Shown here one piece after another: positions 1-10,315 of a DNA stretch of 64,000 bases. The position numbers and the translations under genes are program-made. Position 1 is the first letter of the stretch, and each line of letters opens with the position of its first letter. Where the stretch lies: assembly GCF_028750675.1 (NCBI RefSeq), contig NZ_JAQQPZ010000002.1, positions 63,800 through 127,799 on the forward strand, given 5' to 3'. Origin of the DNA: Shewanella metallivivens. Lineage in GTDB: Bacteria > Pseudomonadota > Gammaproteobacteria > Enterobacterales > Shewanellaceae. Below the pieces are notes generated by a model. The model was not told the DNA's origin. It saw nothing but the letters and a program-made list of their open reading frames with translations, and did not search any database.

Positions 1-1
1 C

Positions 2-1579
2 ACCCTAAACGGCGGCATTACTGTGCGTTTAGCCGATGGCGTTGAAAAGTTAACCTTGCTCGACGGTAACGAAATTACTGTACCGAACGACACCTTAGTG
101 ATTGCTGACGACAAACAAGCCGTTGCACTTGCTGGTGTATTTGGTGGCGAAAGCACTGGCGTTAATGACAACACCCAAGACATCTTATTAGAATGCGCAT
201 TTTTTGCCCCTCTGGCCATTATGGGTAAGTCTCGTCGCTTAGGCTTACACACAGATGCCTCACACCGTTTTGAGCGTGGTGTCGACCCTGAGCTACAACA
301 TAAGGTGATGGATCGTGCTACACGTCTTGTGCTTGATATTTGTGGCGGTGAAGCAGGGCAAGTGATTGAAGCAGTATCTGCTGAGCATTTACCAAAAGCG
401 GCTAAAATCACGCTACGTCGTAACAAGTTAGATAAAACATTAGGTCACCCTATTCCTGATGCAGACGTGGTTGAGATCTTACAGCGTTTAGGCTTTAGCG
501 TTGAATCGGCAAATGATGCATGGCAGGTTACTACCGCAACCTACCGCTTTGATATGGCAATTGAAGAAGATTTAATTGAAGAAGTGGCACGCATATACGG
601 CTACAACAATATCCCTAACACAGCGCCACAAGCAGCGCTTACCATGCCAGATCACAAAGAAGCGGATATTTCGCTTAAGCGTGTTCGTAGCATGTTTGTT
701 GCACGAGGTTTCCAAGAAGCGGTGACTTACAGCTTTGTTGACCCTAAAATGCAAAACTTAGTGCACCCTGGCCAAGAAGCAATGGTGTTACCCAACCCCA
801 TTTCAATCGAAATGTCGGCAATGCGTTTGTCTATGTTTACTGGGTTATTAACCGCTGTTGGCTACAACCAAAGTCGTCAACAAAGTCGTGTAAGATTATT
901 TGAGACTGGATTGCGCTTTGTTCCTGATGCACAAGCAGATTCTGGCGTACGCCAACAAGCCATGCTAGGCGCGGTGATTTCAGGTGTGCAAAACGAAGAA
1001 CATTGGTCAATGGAATCGAAAACTGTCGACTTCTTTGATTTAAAAGGTGATTTAGAAGCTATTCTCGGCTTGACAGTTGCCGCTTCAGAATTTAGTTTTA
1101 AAGGGGCAACACATCCTGCGCTGCATCCAGGACAATGTGCTGAAATATTAAGAAATAATCGAGTCATTGGTTACATCGGCGCTATCCATCCTAGCTTGGA
1201 AAAGCCTTTTGGACTCAATGGTAAAACAATTGTTTTTGAGTTAGAACTGGATGCATTATTGCAAGCCCGTTTGCCGCTAGCCCAAGCTGTATCTAAGTTT
1301 CCTGCTAACCGTCGTGATATCGCGCTAGTAGTAGATGAAACTGTTTCTGCCACTGATGTTATGAATTTGATAAGAAAAGTTGGCGAAAATCAGTTGGTTG
1401 GCTTAAACTTGTTCGATGTATACCAAGGTAAAGGTGTTGAGCCTGGCAAAAAGAGCCTCGCTATCGCACTTACATTACAAGACACTACTCGTACACTTGA
1501 AGAAAAAGACATTACCGAAACTATGGATTCAGTAATATCCGCTCTTAAGACCGAGTTCAACGCATCGTTGAGGGATTAA
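2..1579 (+). CDS. pheT: Phenylalanine--tRNA ligase beta subunit, C-terminal two thirds (5' end outside window)
   Basis: Charges tRNA-Phe as part of the cytoplasmic alpha2-beta2 synthetase. The frame is open from the first bases of the window, so the start lies to the left and the first Met codon inside is internal. About 525 residues remain of a protein that is usually about 795. The B3/B4 editing-domain motif GLHTDASHRFERGVDP is near residue 80 of the visible part, a B5 domain follows, and the last ~95 residues (from SKFPANRRDIALVV) form the ferredoxin-fold anticodon-binding domain. The stop lies 3 bases before ihfA, the conserved pheST-ihfA arrangement. Identification is secure. Confidence 0.97.
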   Translation, partial: TLNGGITVRLADGVEKLTLLDGNEITVPNDTLVIADDKQAVALAGVFGGESTGVNDNTQDILLECAFFAPLAIMGKSRRLGLHTDASHRFERGVDPELQHKVMDRATRLVLDICGGEAGQVIEAVSAEHLPKAAKITLRRNKLDKTLGHPIPDADVVEILQRLGFSVESANDAWQVTTATYRFDMAIEEDLIEEVARIYGYNNIPNTAPQAALTMPDHKEADISLKRVRSMFVARGFQEAVTYSFVDPKMQNLVHPGQEAMVLPNPISIEMSAMRLSMFTGLLTAVGYNQSRQQSRVRLFETGLRFVPDAQADSGVRQQAMLGAVISGVQNEEHWSMESKTVDFFDLKGDLEAILGLTVAASEFSFKGATHPALHPGQCAEILRNNRVIGYIGAIHPSLEKPFGLNGKTIVFELELDALLQARLPLAQAVSKFPANRRDIALVVDETVSATDVMNLIRKVGENQLVGLNLFDVYQGKGVEPGKKSLAIALTLQDTTRTLEEKDITETMDSVISALKTEFNASLRD

Positions 1580-1582
1580 AGT

Positions 1583-1882
1583 ATGGCACTTACCAAAGCC
1601 GAAATGGCAGAACATCTTTTTGAGACGTTAGGCATTAATAAACGTGTAGCCAAAGAGATGGTTGAATCTTTTTTTGAAGAGATTCGTGAAGCACTCGAAA
1701 ATGGTGAGCAGGTCAAGTTATCTGGCTTTGGCAACTTTGACCTTAGGGACAAGAATCAAAGACCGGGAAGGAACCCGAAAACTGGTGAAGATATTCCCAT
1801 TTCTGCTCGCCGTGTTGTTACCTTCCGTCCTGGACAGAAGTTAAAATCACGGGTTGAAGCGGCAAACTCGGGCAAAAAATAG
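1583..1882 (+). CDS. ihfA: Integration host factor subunit alpha
   Basis: DNA-bending nucleoid protein that pairs with IHF-beta and acts in transcription, replication and recombination. At 99 residues it is the usual length and nearly collinear with the E. coli protein: the helical N-terminus [13 protein letters not shown], the central [21 protein letters not shown], and the DNA-intercalating beta arm [20 protein letters not shown] with its conserved Pro. It starts 3 bases after pheT, with GAGGG at the pheT stop acting as ribosome site, so the two are probably cotranscribed. A strong hairpin terminator follows at 1927-1957. Confidence 0.98.
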   Translation: MALTKAEMAEHLFETLGINKRVAKEMVESFFEEIREALENGEQVKLSGFGNFDLRDKNQRPGRNPKTGEDIPISARRVVTFRPGQKLKSRVEAANSGKK

Positions 1883-1926
1883 TTCACTAGCTAATACGCC
1901 AATCCAGATTTTGGATCTGTAATACT

Positions 1927-1957
1927 AAGAGCCACTCTTAATTGAGTGGCTCTTTTG
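1927..1957 (+). terminator. Rho-independent terminator of pheT-ihfA
   Basis: Perfect 11-bp stem (AAGAGCCACTC / GAGTGGCTCTT) with a short loop, followed by a T-run, 45 bases after the ihfA stop. Confidence 0.9.
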
Positions 1958-2043
1958 TTTTTGAGTTTACCAAAGGATTGGTATAATCCTGAGCATTAAC
2001 CTTAAGTGTTTATTGTTGGTGCACGTTTATTTGGAGTGTTCTT

Positions 2044-2979
2044 TTGTCTCGAGAAGCAAAACATTTTGATACCCGCTTTAAAATGGCCTTATTACACCCG
2101 CGGTTTTGGCTGACATGGTTAGCCATAGCGGTATTGTTTTTATTTGGTATTCTACCCGCCAGTGTTCGCGATCCTATTGCTAGGAGTTTAGCGGTTATTG
2201 TGATGAAAATAGCCAAAAAACCCATTAATATCGCCAGGATTAACATCAATCATTGTTTTCCAGAAATGTCGGAAACAGAAGTTGAAACGTTAGTTGAGCA
2301 AAATGTGAAGATGTTTGTGTTGGTGTTACTTTCGCAAGCTGAATTACTGTTTAGATCTTCGGCTCATTTAAAACGCCGCGTCCAAATGAATGGTTTTGAG
2401 CATGTTAAAGCGGCTAGGGATGCCGGACAACCGATAATTTTCATTATGCCCCATGTGTGGCCAATGGAGTACGCAGGGCTGCGTGTAAACATGGAAATCC
2501 CGTTAGTGACCATGGCAAAAGCTCACAGGAATGACTTATTTAACTGGTTTAGTAATCGCATGCGCACCAGCCAAAATGGTCGTGTGTATATGCGTGAAGC
2601 TGGGATCCGTGCGTTATTAGCCGAACTTAAAAAGGATAACAGCTTTTTTTATTTACCCGATGAAGACTTAGGCCCAAATAAAAGCGTATTTACGCCATTT
2701 TTAGGCACAGTAAAAGCCACGTTACCTGTTGTTGGTCGCCTTGCTCAAGCCGGTAATGCTCAAGTGATGCCAGTTAAGATTGGCTATAATGAACAAACTA
2801 GACAATTTATTATGACGGTGATGCCCGCGATTGACCCACAAGAAATGGTGGGTAAAGAAAACGAAGCCTTAGCATTAAATAAAGTTGTTGAGCAGGTGAT
2901 TAAAGCCTACCCAGAACAATACATGTGGTTTTTAAAGCTGCTCAAAACGCGTCCACCCGGTGAGCAGAGGTTTTACTAA
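2044..2979 (+). CDS. lpxM: Late lipid A acyltransferase (LpxM/MsbB-like)
   Basis: Transfers a secondary acyl chain to the lipid A precursor on the inner face of the inner membrane. The 311-residue protein has an N-terminal membrane anchor (residues ~20-38), the HX4E catalytic motif of the LpxL/LpxM family at HVWPMEY (~residue 139), a conserved FYLPDEDLGP block and the C-terminal LKLLKTRPPGEQ, which matches LpxM (LKLLKTRKPGE) rather than LpxL. The chosen start is TTG, with GGAG six bases upstream. TATAAT at 1982-1987 is a likely -10 box for its own promoter. Whether it adds myristate or another chain cannot be read from sequence. Confidence 0.88.
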   Translation: MSREAKHFDTRFKMALLHPRFWLTWLAIAVLFLFGILPASVRDPIARSLAVIVMKIAKKPINIARININHCFPEMSETEVETLVEQNVKMFVLVLLSQAELLFRSSAHLKRRVQMNGFEHVKAARDAGQPIIFIMPHVWPMEYAGLRVNMEIPLVTMAKAHRNDLFNWFSNRMRTSQNGRVYMREAGIRALLAELKKDNSFFYLPDEDLGPNKSVFTPFLGTVKATLPVVGRLAQAGNAQVMPVKIGYNEQTRQFIMTVMPAIDPQEMVGKENEALALNKVVEQVIKAYPEQYMWFLKLLKTRPPGEQRFY

Positions 2980-3055
2980 AACGCATACAAGCAGAGTGTT
3001 CAAGTTGTGCTAACAATAACGACAATACTGACTATAAGCATAAAAAGAGGTTTAT

Positions 3056-3925
3056 ATGGATTTTAACGAATTGTTATCTGCCCTGTCGTTTGTGGTATTC
3101 ACTTATGACAATAGCCCAATTACCTTGCTGCAATTATTGCAAGTGCCGTTATACCTCTTCTTAGCGTGGTTTATTATTACCCGTGCAGGTCGACTCATTG
3201 TCAAAGCGTTAAAGCGTCGTCATGTCGGCGCAGATGCGATTCATTTATTTACCCGCATGTACTTTATTATCAGTATTGCGGTGCTGGTGTTTACCAGTAT
3301 GGAGATTTTAAATATTCCATTAACCGCATTTGCGTTTGTGTCGGGTGCGATTGCCATTGGTGTTGGTTTTGGTGCGCAAAATATCATTAACAACTTTATC
3401 AGTGGTTGGATTTTGATGTGGGAGCGCCCAATCCGTATTGGCGACTTTTTAGAGGTGGGTGAGGCCCGCGGCGTGGTTGAATGCATTAATACTCGTTCTA
3501 CCTTAATCCGTCGAAATGATGGGGTGCACATGCTAGTGCCCAACAGCCAATTACTTGAAAACACGGTAACAAACTGGACGTTAATCGACAAAAATGCCCG
3601 TACTTTTATTCGTGTTGGGGTGGCGTATGGCTCTGATGTTGTCAAAGTGCGCGAGTTAATTTACCAAGTCATAGGCGAACGAGACGATATTTTACCGCAG
3701 CCTAAACCCTTAGTGCTATTTGAAGACTTTGGCGATAACGCGCTGATTTTTGATTTAATCTTTTGGGTGAGTGCGGTATCAGAAACCGATATTCGCCGTC
3801 GTCGCAGTGAAATTCGCTTTAGAATGTATGAGCTGTTTAACGAGCATCAGGTGGTCATTGCCTACCCACAACGTGATTTGCATGTGGACGGTAATCTAAC
3901 CATTACTCAAAGCCATAAAAACTAA
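3056..3925 (+). CDS. MscS-family mechanosensitive ion channel
   Basis: Inner-membrane channel predicted to open under membrane tension and release solutes after osmotic downshock. The 289 residues hold about three membrane spans in the first 110 residues. They are followed by the MscS signature FGAQNIINNFISGWILMWERPIRIGDFLEV (pore helix into the beta domain) and a cytosolic cage domain ending near VVIAYPQRDLHV. It resembles the C-terminal channel module of MscK-type proteins without their long periplasmic part. AGAGG precedes the ATG. It is followed by a bidirectional terminator and the convergent his operon. Confidence 0.92.
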   Translation: MDFNELLSALSFVVFTYDNSPITLLQLLQVPLYLFLAWFIITRAGRLIVKALKRRHVGADAIHLFTRMYFIISIAVLVFTSMEILNIPLTAFAFVSGAIAIGVGFGAQNIINNFISGWILMWERPIRIGDFLEVGEARGVVECINTRSTLIRRNDGVHMLVPNSQLLENTVTNWTLIDKNARTFIRVGVAYGSDVVKVRELIYQVIGERDDILPQPKPLVLFEDFGDNALIFDLIFWVSAVSETDIRRRRSEIRFRMYELFNEHQVVIAYPQRDLHVDGNLTITQSHKN

Positions 3926-3948
3926 CTGTTGACCATTTTTAGGAGAAT

Positions 3949-3975
3949 AAAAAAGACGCCGCGGCGTCTTTTTTT
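3949..3975. terminator. Bidirectional terminator between the MscS gene and hisIE
   Basis: Perfect GC-rich hairpin (AAAAGACGCC / GGCGTCTTTT) with A-run and T-run flanks, sitting between the convergent channel gene and the end of the his operon. It can serve both strands. Confidence 0.88.
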
Positions 3976-4006
3976 GTGTTTATTTAGCCATGCTGCTAAA
4001 TGGATG

Positions 4007-4630
4007 TTATTTGCTGGCTTTAGTGTGACGGTCCAATAAATTTTTATTGATATCGGCCATCGATAACCCTTGATCTTCAAGTAGCACAATTAAGTGATAC
4101 ATGAGATCAGAGGCTTCATTGACCAGCTCTTCTTTATCGTGAGTCGCCGCTGCGAGTGCGGTTTCTAAGCCTTCTTCTCCCACTTTTTGTGCAATGCGCT
4201 TAGTGCCGCGTTCAAATAATGACGCGGTATAGCTTGAGTCGGCGCTTTGGCCTTTACGTGAAATAATCAAGTTTGTCAGATTATCAATAAAAGGGTGCGC
4301 GTTGCCGTCTTTCCAGCAGCTTTCTGTGCCAGTGTGGCAGGTTGGGCCATTTGGAATGACTTGCACTAAAAAGCTGTCATTGTCGCAATCTTTATCGATT
4401 GCAATTAAATCGAGGGTATTACCTGAGGTTTCGCCTTTGGTCCATAAACGCTGTTTAGAGCGGCTAAAAAAAGTGACTTGCTTAGTGGTAAGGGTTTTTT
4501 CTAGCGCGGCCTGGTTCATGTAACCGAGCATGAGCACTTTACCCGTAAGGTGATGTTGAACAACAGCAGGGATAAGCCCCTGTTGTTTGTCCCAATCAAG
4601 GTTTGTGCTGTCAAATACGATATCAGTCAT
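4007..4630 (-). CDS. hisI: Bifunctional phosphoribosyl-AMP cyclohydrolase / phosphoribosyl-ATP pyrophosphatase
   Basis: Catalyses steps 2 and 3 of histidine synthesis as one 207-residue cytoplasmic protein (HisIE fusion). The N-terminal cyclohydrolase domain (~1-115) shows [11 protein letters not shown], the metal site around DCDND, and CHTG with the zinc-type cysteines. The C-terminal HisE domain (~118-207) has the helical MazG-like motif [14 protein letters not shown] and ends [12 protein letters not shown]. It is the last gene of the operon, 24 bases after hisF, with GAGAA as ribosome site. The fusion is normal for gammaproteobacteria. Confidence 0.97.
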   Translation of the reverse strand: MTDIVFDSTNLDWDKQQGLIPAVVQHHLTGKVLMLGYMNQAALEKTLTTKQVTFFSRSKQRLWTKGETSGNTLDLIAIDKDCDNDSFLVQVIPNGPTCHTGTESCWKDGNAHPFIDNLTNLIISRKGQSADSSYTASLFERGTKRIAQKVGEEGLETALAAATHDKEELVNEASDLMYHLIVLLEDQGLSMADINKNLLDRHTKASK

Positions 4631-4654
4631 TGAGGTTCTCTTTTTTTGGCAACG

Positions 4655-5428
4655 TTATAAACGAATGGCGATGTGATTGGCGTGTAAGTATTGTTTTAAC
4701 TCGCCAATATCAATAATGCCTTTGTGGAATACGCTTGCAGCTAATGCGGCGTCGACTTTGGCCAGTTCAAACACATCTTTAAAGTGTGCCATGGTACCCG
4801 CGCCACCTGAAGCAATTAATGGCACGTCACAAATCGCTCGTACCATACTGAGTTGCTTTATGTCGTAACCACCGCGAACGCCGTCCTGGTTCATCACGTT
4901 TAGCACAATTTCTCCACAACCGCGTTTTTGCACTTCTTCAACCCAATCTTGAGTATACCATTGGGTGTCTTTGGTGGCGGCTTCATCGCCAGTAAACTGT
5001 TTGACTTTGTAGCTGTCTGAAACCGCGTCGTAGTATGAGTCAATCCCAATCACAATGCATTGGCGACCAAATTCATCTTGCAAGCGCGAGATTAAACTTG
5101 GATCGGTTAATGCGGGTGAGTTAATCGAGATTTTATCGGCACCAAAAGCCAGTTTTTCCCGTGCTTGCTCAATGGTTTTAATGCCACCAGCTACACAAAA
5201 GGGAATATCAATTTGCTCTGCAACACGGCTTACCCAGGATTTATCGATAACCCGGTCGTGGGCACTGGCAGTAATGTCATAAAACACCAACTCATCAGCA
5301 CCTTCTTCGGCATAACGGGCGGCGAGGGGAACGATGTCGCCGACAATTTCATGGTTGCGAAATTGCACGCCTTTAACGACTTTACCGTCACGAACATCAA
5401 GACAAGGAACTATGCGTTTGGCCAGCAT
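4655..5428 (-). CDS. hisF: Imidazole glycerol phosphate synthase, cyclase subunit
   Basis: With HisH converts PRFAR and glutamine-derived ammonia to imidazole glycerol phosphate and AICAR. It is a 257-residue TIM barrel opening [20 protein letters not shown], where the Asp in CLDV is the catalytic acid. Phosphate-binding loops are seen at AGGIK and ASGGAGT. The start overlaps the end of hisA by 19 bases, so translation is probably coupled. Length and motifs are ordinary. Confidence 0.98.
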   Translation of the reverse strand: MLAKRIVPCLDVRDGKVVKGVQFRNHEIVGDIVPLAARYAEEGADELVFYDITASAHDRVIDKSWVSRVAEQIDIPFCVAGGIKTIEQAREKLAFGADKISINSPALTDPSLISRLQDEFGRQCIVIGIDSYYDAVSDSYKVKQFTGDEAATKDTQWYTQDWVEEVQKRGCGEIVLNVMNQDGVRGGYDIKQLSMVRAICDVPLIASGGAGTMAHFKDVFELAKVDAALAASVFHKGIIDIGELKQYLHANHIAIRL

Positions 5429-6147
5429 TGTATTGCCTCCTCAACGGTAAATTGATTAATCAGCAAGGCTTTGCCGATAATAATGCCCGACGCTTTACTG
5501 TCACGCACTGCTGCAACGTTATCTAGGGTGGCGATACCGCCTGATGCTTGCCATAAAATATGAGGATAAGCTGATGCCAGTCCAGTATAGAGCTCGGTGT
5601 TGGCGCCAGTTAAGGTGCCATCACGGCTAATGTCAGTGACTAGGGCATGCTTTAAACCAACGGTTTCAAACTCGGCGACTAATGATTCTAGTGACTTACC
5701 GCCACCTGATTGCCAGCCTGAAACGGCGACAATTTTTTCGCCTGCCTCGTTGATGTTAACATCAAGGGCTAGGCAGATGGCATCGCTGCCGTATTTTACA
5801 AACCAGCTTTTAACCAGTTCAGGCTCTTTGACTGCAAGGGAGCCTATTACCACACGTTTAACGCCAATATTAAGCAGCTCTGCGACTTGTTCTTCACTGC
5901 GAATACCGCCGCCAACTTGAATATCAACATCGAGCCCTGCGGCTAATTCGCTGATCAGCTGGGTTTGACGTTTGTTGGGATCTTTTGCCCCAGTGAGGTC
6001 AACAATATGCAGTAACTTAGCACCTTGTGCTTGATAAGACTGTAATTGTGCCAGCGGGCTTAAGTCAAAAGTGGTTTGTTTGCCGTAGTCGCCCTGGTAT
6101 AGGCGCACCACTTGGCCGTCAATTAAATCAATGGCAGGAATAATCAC
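5410..6147 (-). CDS. hisA: Phosphoribosylformimino-AICAR-P isomerase
   Basis: Amadori isomerase making PRFAR, fourth step of histidine synthesis. It is a 245-residue TIM barrel, related to HisF, starting [20 protein letters not shown] with the catalytic Asp in AIDL. The second catalytic Asp lies in TDISRDGT, and phosphate loops are seen at VGGGIR and ASGGI. It overlaps hisH by four bases (ATGA) and hisF by 19, which suggests coupled translation of the three. Confidence 0.98.
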   Translation of the reverse strand: MIIPAIDLIDGQVVRLYQGDYGKQTTFDLSPLAQLQSYQAQGAKLLHIVDLTGAKDPNKRQTQLISELAAGLDVDIQVGGGIRSEEQVAELLNIGVKRVVIGSLAVKEPELVKSWFVKYGSDAICLALDVNINEAGEKIVAVSGWQSGGGKSLESLVAEFETVGLKHALVTDISRDGTLTGANTELYTGLASAYPHILWQASGGIATLDNVAAVRDSKASGIIIGKALLINQFTVEEAIQCWPNA

Positions 6148-6794
6148 TGTGGTGTCCCCATGTTTAAAAAGTTTCGTAAAATTTGCGCACCGACTTTTGC
6201 GCTCTTTTCTGGGTGGAATTGCACCCCGAAAAAGTTATCTTTGCCAATGGCTGCACTAAATGATTCGCCATAAGTGCTGCTGGCTAAGGTGTATTCACTG
6301 ATGGGCGCGCGGTAGCTATGCACAAAGTACACATAACTGCCATTTTCAATCCCGCTAAATAACGGGTGGTCGCCAACGTCTATTTGGTTCCAACCCATGT
6401 GCGGTAAGGGTAAGCCTTTGCTGTCAAGGTCGCCAATGTCAGTGGGCACAAGGCCTAAACAGGTAATATCTTGCTCGCTACGTCCACCATGCTCGTTAGA
6501 TAAGCTGGCGAGCATTTGCATGCCAAGACACACGCCCATCACTGGTTGAGTTAAACTTTTAATCAACGCGATTAAGTTTTTTTGCTTTAGCGCATCCATT
6601 GCCGCTCCTGCGGTGCCCACACCTGGCAGAACAACGCGCGCGGCACTGCGAATCACATCAAAGTCAGCACTAACAACGACATTGGCGTTAAGGCGTTCAA
6701 ACGCAAAGCGTACCGAGCTTAAATTGGCGCAGCCTGTGTCGATAATCACAGTTAAGTCATTGGCATTGTTTGAAGAAACAGTTTGTTGTGTCAC
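6144..6794 (-). CDS. hisH: Imidazole glycerol phosphate synthase, glutamine amidotransferase subunit
   Basis: Class I glutaminase that channels ammonia to HisF. In its 216 residues the nucleophile Cys sits in GVCLGMQML and the His/Glu of the triad in FHPEKS. The ~12-residue N-terminal tail before [12 protein letters not shown] is slightly longer than in E. coli, so an internal start is possible, though no better ATG is seen. Gap of 9 bases from hisB. Confidence 0.97.
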   Translation of the reverse strand: MTQQTVSSNNANDLTVIIDTGCANLSSVRFAFERLNANVVVSADFDVIRSAARVVLPGVGTAGAAMDALKQKNLIALIKSLTQPVMGVCLGMQMLASLSNEHGGRSEQDITCLGLVPTDIGDLDSKGLPLPHMGWNQIDVGDHPLFSGIENGSYVYFVHSYRAPISEYTLASSTYGESFSAAIGKDNFFGVQFHPEKSAKVGAQILRNFLNMGTPQ

Positions 6795-6803
6795 GTTAAC
6801 TCC

Positions 6804-7871
6804 TTACAGTACGCCTTTGCTTGATGGCAGTATGTCGCCTTCGACTTTCACCGCTTGGCGAAGTGTGCGGCCTAACACTTTAAACAGTGCTTCCACTTTG
6901 TGGTGATCGTTATCGCCTGTTGAGCCAATGTGCAATGTGCAACGAAGGCCGTCAGCAAATGAGCGGAAGAAATGCGGCACCATTTCAGTGGCCATTTCGC
7001 CCACCATTTCACGGTCAAAATCAGCACTGAATTTAATAAATGGCCGCCCTGAGATATCCATTAAACATTCACCGCTGGCTTCATCCATTGGTAAGCTAAA
7101 ACCAAAGCGCGCAATACCGCGTTTGTCACCTAGTGCTTGGCGAATTGCATCACCAATGGCGAGGGCGGTGTCTTCAACACTGTGGTGATCGTCAATTTCT
7201 AAGTCGCCGTCGACGTGGACATCCATTTTGAAATTGCCGTGGGTTTGAATTTGATCAAGCATGTGGTCAAAAAATCCAATGCCAGTTTCGATTGACCCTT
7301 TGGTTTGACTGTCTAGGTCGATGGTCACTTTAATGTCGGTTTCTTTGGTTGTGCGCACTACCGTGGCGATACGGCCTTTGCTCAATAGGGCATTGGCGAT
7401 GTCGTCCCAGTTAAGGCTTTGACGGTCGTATTTAAAGCTTTTAATGCCCATGGCATTAGCCAGTTCTACGTCAGTATCACGATCGCCAATCACCGCTGAG
7501 GTGGTAAAGTCGATTTTACCTTGAGTTAAGTAGTCTTTCACCAGGCCAAGTTTTGGCTTGCGACAGCTGCAGTTTTCGTCATTAAAGTGTGGGCAAATGA
7601 CCACATCGTCAAATTTAACACCTTGGCTGGCAAAGATTTGCATCATCATATTGTGTGGCGCGTCAAAGTCTTCTTTTGGAAATGAAGGTGTGCCTAAGCC
7701 GTCTTGATTACTCACCATCACCAACCGAAATCCAGCCTTTTGCAGCTTGAGTAGAGCAGGAATGACTTGTGGTTCGAAAACCAGTTTTTCTAAGCGGTCT
7801 AATTGCTTGTCGATAGCAGGCTCTTCTACTAATGTGCCATCGCGGTCAATGAATAATATGTTTTGTTTCAT
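6804..7871 (-). CDS. hisB: Bifunctional histidinol-phosphatase / imidazoleglycerol-phosphate dehydratase
   Basis: Two-domain cytoplasmic enzyme of 355 residues. Residues 1-165 are a HAD phosphatase (FIDRDGT nucleophile loop, and the zinc-binding [14 protein letters not shown] segment typical of HisB-N). Residues ~170-355 are the Mn-dependent dehydratase with its duplicated His motifs DHHSVED and DNDHHKVEA. The fusion is the enterobacterial type. It lies between hisC (59-base gap) and hisH (9-base gap). Confidence 0.98.
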   Translation of the reverse strand: MKQNILFIDRDGTLVEEPAIDKQLDRLEKLVFEPQVIPALLKLQKAGFRLVMVSNQDGLGTPSFPKEDFDAPHNMMMQIFASQGVKFDDVVICPHFNDENCSCRKPKLGLVKDYLTQGKIDFTTSAVIGDRDTDVELANAMGIKSFKYDRQSLNWDDIANALLSKGRIATVVRTTKETDIKVTIDLDSQTKGSIETGIGFFDHMLDQIQTHGNFKMDVHVDGDLEIDDHHSVEDTALAIGDAIRQALGDKRGIARFGFSLPMDEASGECLMDISGRPFIKFSADFDREMVGEMATEMVPHFFRSFADGLRCTLHIGSTGDNDHHKVEALFKVLGRTLRQAVKVEGDILPSSKGVL

Positions 7872-7930
7872 GGGACTACCTTAACAATAGGGTGTAATTT
7901 TATAGTTAACTTTTATGCTTTTAATGTGGT

Positions 7931-8992
7931 TTATGCCGCCGAGCCTTTAAACAACGCAATAATGGCATTGGTTTGCAGCTCGTTGGTAAAGCTAAAGCGG
8001 ATAGCATCGGCTAAGCGAGGATCTTTGTATGCTCGGGCAACAATGCCTGCCTCACGTAAGCGCTCAGCTACGCTGGCAACATCGTCAAATTTAGCTAACA
8101 CGTAGTTACCGTTTGCTGGCAGTACTTGAGCGCCAAAAGCACTTAATGCCGTACTTAATCGCTGGCCTTGTTCGACTAAAGTGGCCACCTGAGTTTGCAT
8201 GGTATCAAGACCTTGGGCACTTAAGGCTTTAGTGGCTAATTCAGACACCGGCAGTGGCACGGGATAAGGTGCAATCACTAACATGACTAAATCGATAATG
8301 GCATCATTGGCTAACATAAAGCCACAACGTGCGCCGGCCAATGCAAATGCTTTTGATAAGGTGCGCAGTACCACAAGGTTAGGGTAGGTGCTAAGCAAAT
8401 CTGCCACGCTGTATTGGGGGCAAAACTCAATGTAGGCCTCGTCTACCACCACAATGGCATTGGGCGCAGCTTGAATGGCTTGCTCAATATCTGCTTTCGC
8501 GATAACCGTACCCGTAGGGTTATTTGGGTTACAAATAAACACGATTTTGGCATTGCCGATTTGCGCAGGCCATGCAGCGGGTAGCTGATAGCTTTCGGTT
8601 AAACTTAACGCCGTGACACTGACATTAAATGTGGCAGCGCTAATGGCGTACATGCCATAAGTTGGCCCAAAACAAGCAATACTGTCGACACCTGGTACGC
8701 AAAAAGTGCGGATTAATAATTCAATCGCTTCATCTGCGCCGCGACTGGCAATAATGTTGCTGGCCTTTACGCCGGAATACTGGCTGTATGCATTAATCAG
8801 CTCTGGGGGTTGGCATTCTGGGTAACGGTTCACTTTATCTAACTCACTATTGTTAAACGGTGACTCGTTAGCGTTAATCCAAATATCACCACGGCCACCA
8901 ATACGTCTGGCACTTTGGTACGGGGTTAACGAGAGTAATTCTGGTCGGGCCAACTGTTTAGGGTCAAATGGCGCTGCTGTTTTTGGGCTCAT
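7931..8992 (-). CDS. hisC: Histidinol-phosphate aminotransferase
   Basis: PLP-dependent fold-type I aminotransferase converting imidazole acetol phosphate and glutamate to histidinol phosphate. It has 353 residues. The Schiff-base lysine is K214 in RTLSKAFALAGARCGF, and CNPNNPTGT and VVDEAYIEF form the cofactor pocket. Gap of 27 bases from hisD. The 59-base gap to hisB is the widest in the operon and shows no terminator. Confidence 0.97.
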   Translation of the reverse strand: MSPKTAAPFDPKQLARPELLSLTPYQSARRIGGRGDIWINANESPFNNSELDKVNRYPECQPPELINAYSQYSGVKASNIIASRGADEAIELLIRTFCVPGVDSIACFGPTYGMYAISAATFNVSVTALSLTESYQLPAAWPAQIGNAKIVFICNPNNPTGTVIAKADIEQAIQAAPNAIVVVDEAYIEFCPQYSVADLLSTYPNLVVLRTLSKAFALAGARCGFMLANDAIIDLVMLVIAPYPVPLPVSELATKALSAQGLDTMQTQVATLVEQGQRLSTALSAFGAQVLPANGNYVLAKFDDVASVAERLREAGIVARAYKDPRLADAIRFSFTNELQTNAIIALFKGSAA

Positions 8993-9019
8993 GGCTATGT
9001 TCTCTAATTCACTAAACTA

Positions 9020-10312
9020 TCATTGTTGTAGACTGGCTAAACGAATTGCGATGGCATTTTTATGGGCATCTAGCAGCTCATTTTCAGCCAGTACCATGAC
9101 ACTTTGACCTAAGGTTTGTAAGCCGGCTTGACTGAGCTCTTGCACGGTAAAGCGGCGGCTGAAATCAGCGAGCGATAAACTTGAAACCGAGCGACTGTAA
9201 CCATAGGTGGGTAATACATGGTTGGTGCCGCTGGCGTAATCGCCAACAGATTCGGGGGTATAAGCCCCTAAGAACACTGAACCTGCACCGCGAATGTGTC
9301 TTAATACGTCTCGAGGTGCAGCAGTTTGAATAATCAAATGTTCTGGGCCATATAAGTTAGATACTTTAGCGGCTTGCGACATATCGCTGACAACAATACT
9401 GCGGCTACATTCTAATGCGGTGGCGGCAATGTCTTTACGGCTCAATTTGGCAAGTTGTTCAGTTAACGCTTGGTTGACCGCGTTTGCTAAATCAACTGAG
9501 TCTGTCACTAACATCACTTGTGAATCAACCCCATGTTCTGCTTGTGACAGTAAATCTGAAGCGACAAATGCTGGGTTTGCGTCTTTGTCGGCTATCACCA
9601 ATACTTCAGACGGGCCTGCTGGCATATCAATTGACACACTGACACGGCTGTCTTGTGACACTAAACGTTTGGCTTCAGTGACATATCGATTACCAGGGCC
9701 AAAAATTTTGTCTACGTTTGGCACAGATTCGGTACCAAATGCGAGTGCTGCAATGGCTTGGGCGCCACCCACTTGAAATATGTCGGTAATGCCACACACA
9801 TTGGCAGCATAGACAATGGCATCATTAATGGGTGGTGGGCTTACTAATACACGTTTTTCACAGCCGGCGATTTTTGCGGGTAATGCAAGCATCATTACGG
9901 TAGAGATAAGTGGCGCAGTACCGCCGGGTATATATAAACCAACACGCTCAATTGGCTCGCTTCGAAGCTCACAACGCACTCCCGCTTGGGTTTCAATATC
10001 CACACCATTAAACACTTGGGCTTTATGGAATGTTTCAATGTTGGCCACCGCTTGAGCTACAGCTTGTTTAACATCGTCACTCACACGATTACATGCGGCA
10101 CTAATTTGTTCTGCAGTTAATGCCAGCTTGGTGAGTTCAACACCATCAAAACGTTTGTTAAAGCTAATTAACGCCGCGTCACCTTGGCTGTTTACTTGTT
10201 CAATAATATCGCGTACACCTTGCTCAACACTGGCGTCACCGATGAGAGGTGAACGCGCTAACGTTTGTTGTTGCTCAACTTTTGATAAAGACGCCCAATC
10301 GAGAATTTGCAT
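9020..10312 (-). CDS. hisD: Histidinol dehydrogenase
   Basis: Zinc enzyme that performs the last two NAD-linked oxidations to L-histidine. It is 430 residues long with the family blocks GLYIPGGTAPLIST, FGPGNRYVTEAKR, DMPAGPSEVLVIAD, LLSQAEHGVDSQ (zinc ligands Q/H) and YGPEHLII (catalytic Glu-His pair). It begins 3 bases after hisG. Confidence 0.98.
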   Translation of the reverse strand: MQILDWASLSKVEQQQTLARSPLIGDASVEQGVRDIIEQVNSQGDAALISFNKRFDGVELTKLALTAEQISAACNRVSDDVKQAVAQAVANIETFHKAQVFNGVDIETQAGVRCELRSEPIERVGLYIPGGTAPLISTVMMLALPAKIAGCEKRVLVSPPPINDAIVYAANVCGITDIFQVGGAQAIAALAFGTESVPNVDKIFGPGNRYVTEAKRLVSQDSRVSVSIDMPAGPSEVLVIADKDANPAFVASDLLSQAEHGVDSQVMLVTDSVDLANAVNQALTEQLAKLSRKDIAATALECSRSIVVSDMSQAAKVSNLYGPEHLIIQTAAPRDVLRHIRGAGSVFLGAYTPESVGDYASGTNHVLPTYGYSRSVSSLSLADFSRRFTVQELSQAGLQTLGQSVMVLAENELLDAHKNAIAIRLASLQQ

Positions 10313-10315
10313 GTG

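Noticed and set aside
1975..1987. GGATTGGTATAAT before lpxM as a fragment of the TACCAATCC element
   Set aside because: The match is limited to nine bases and overlaps an obvious -10 box; no second end or internal similarity is present.
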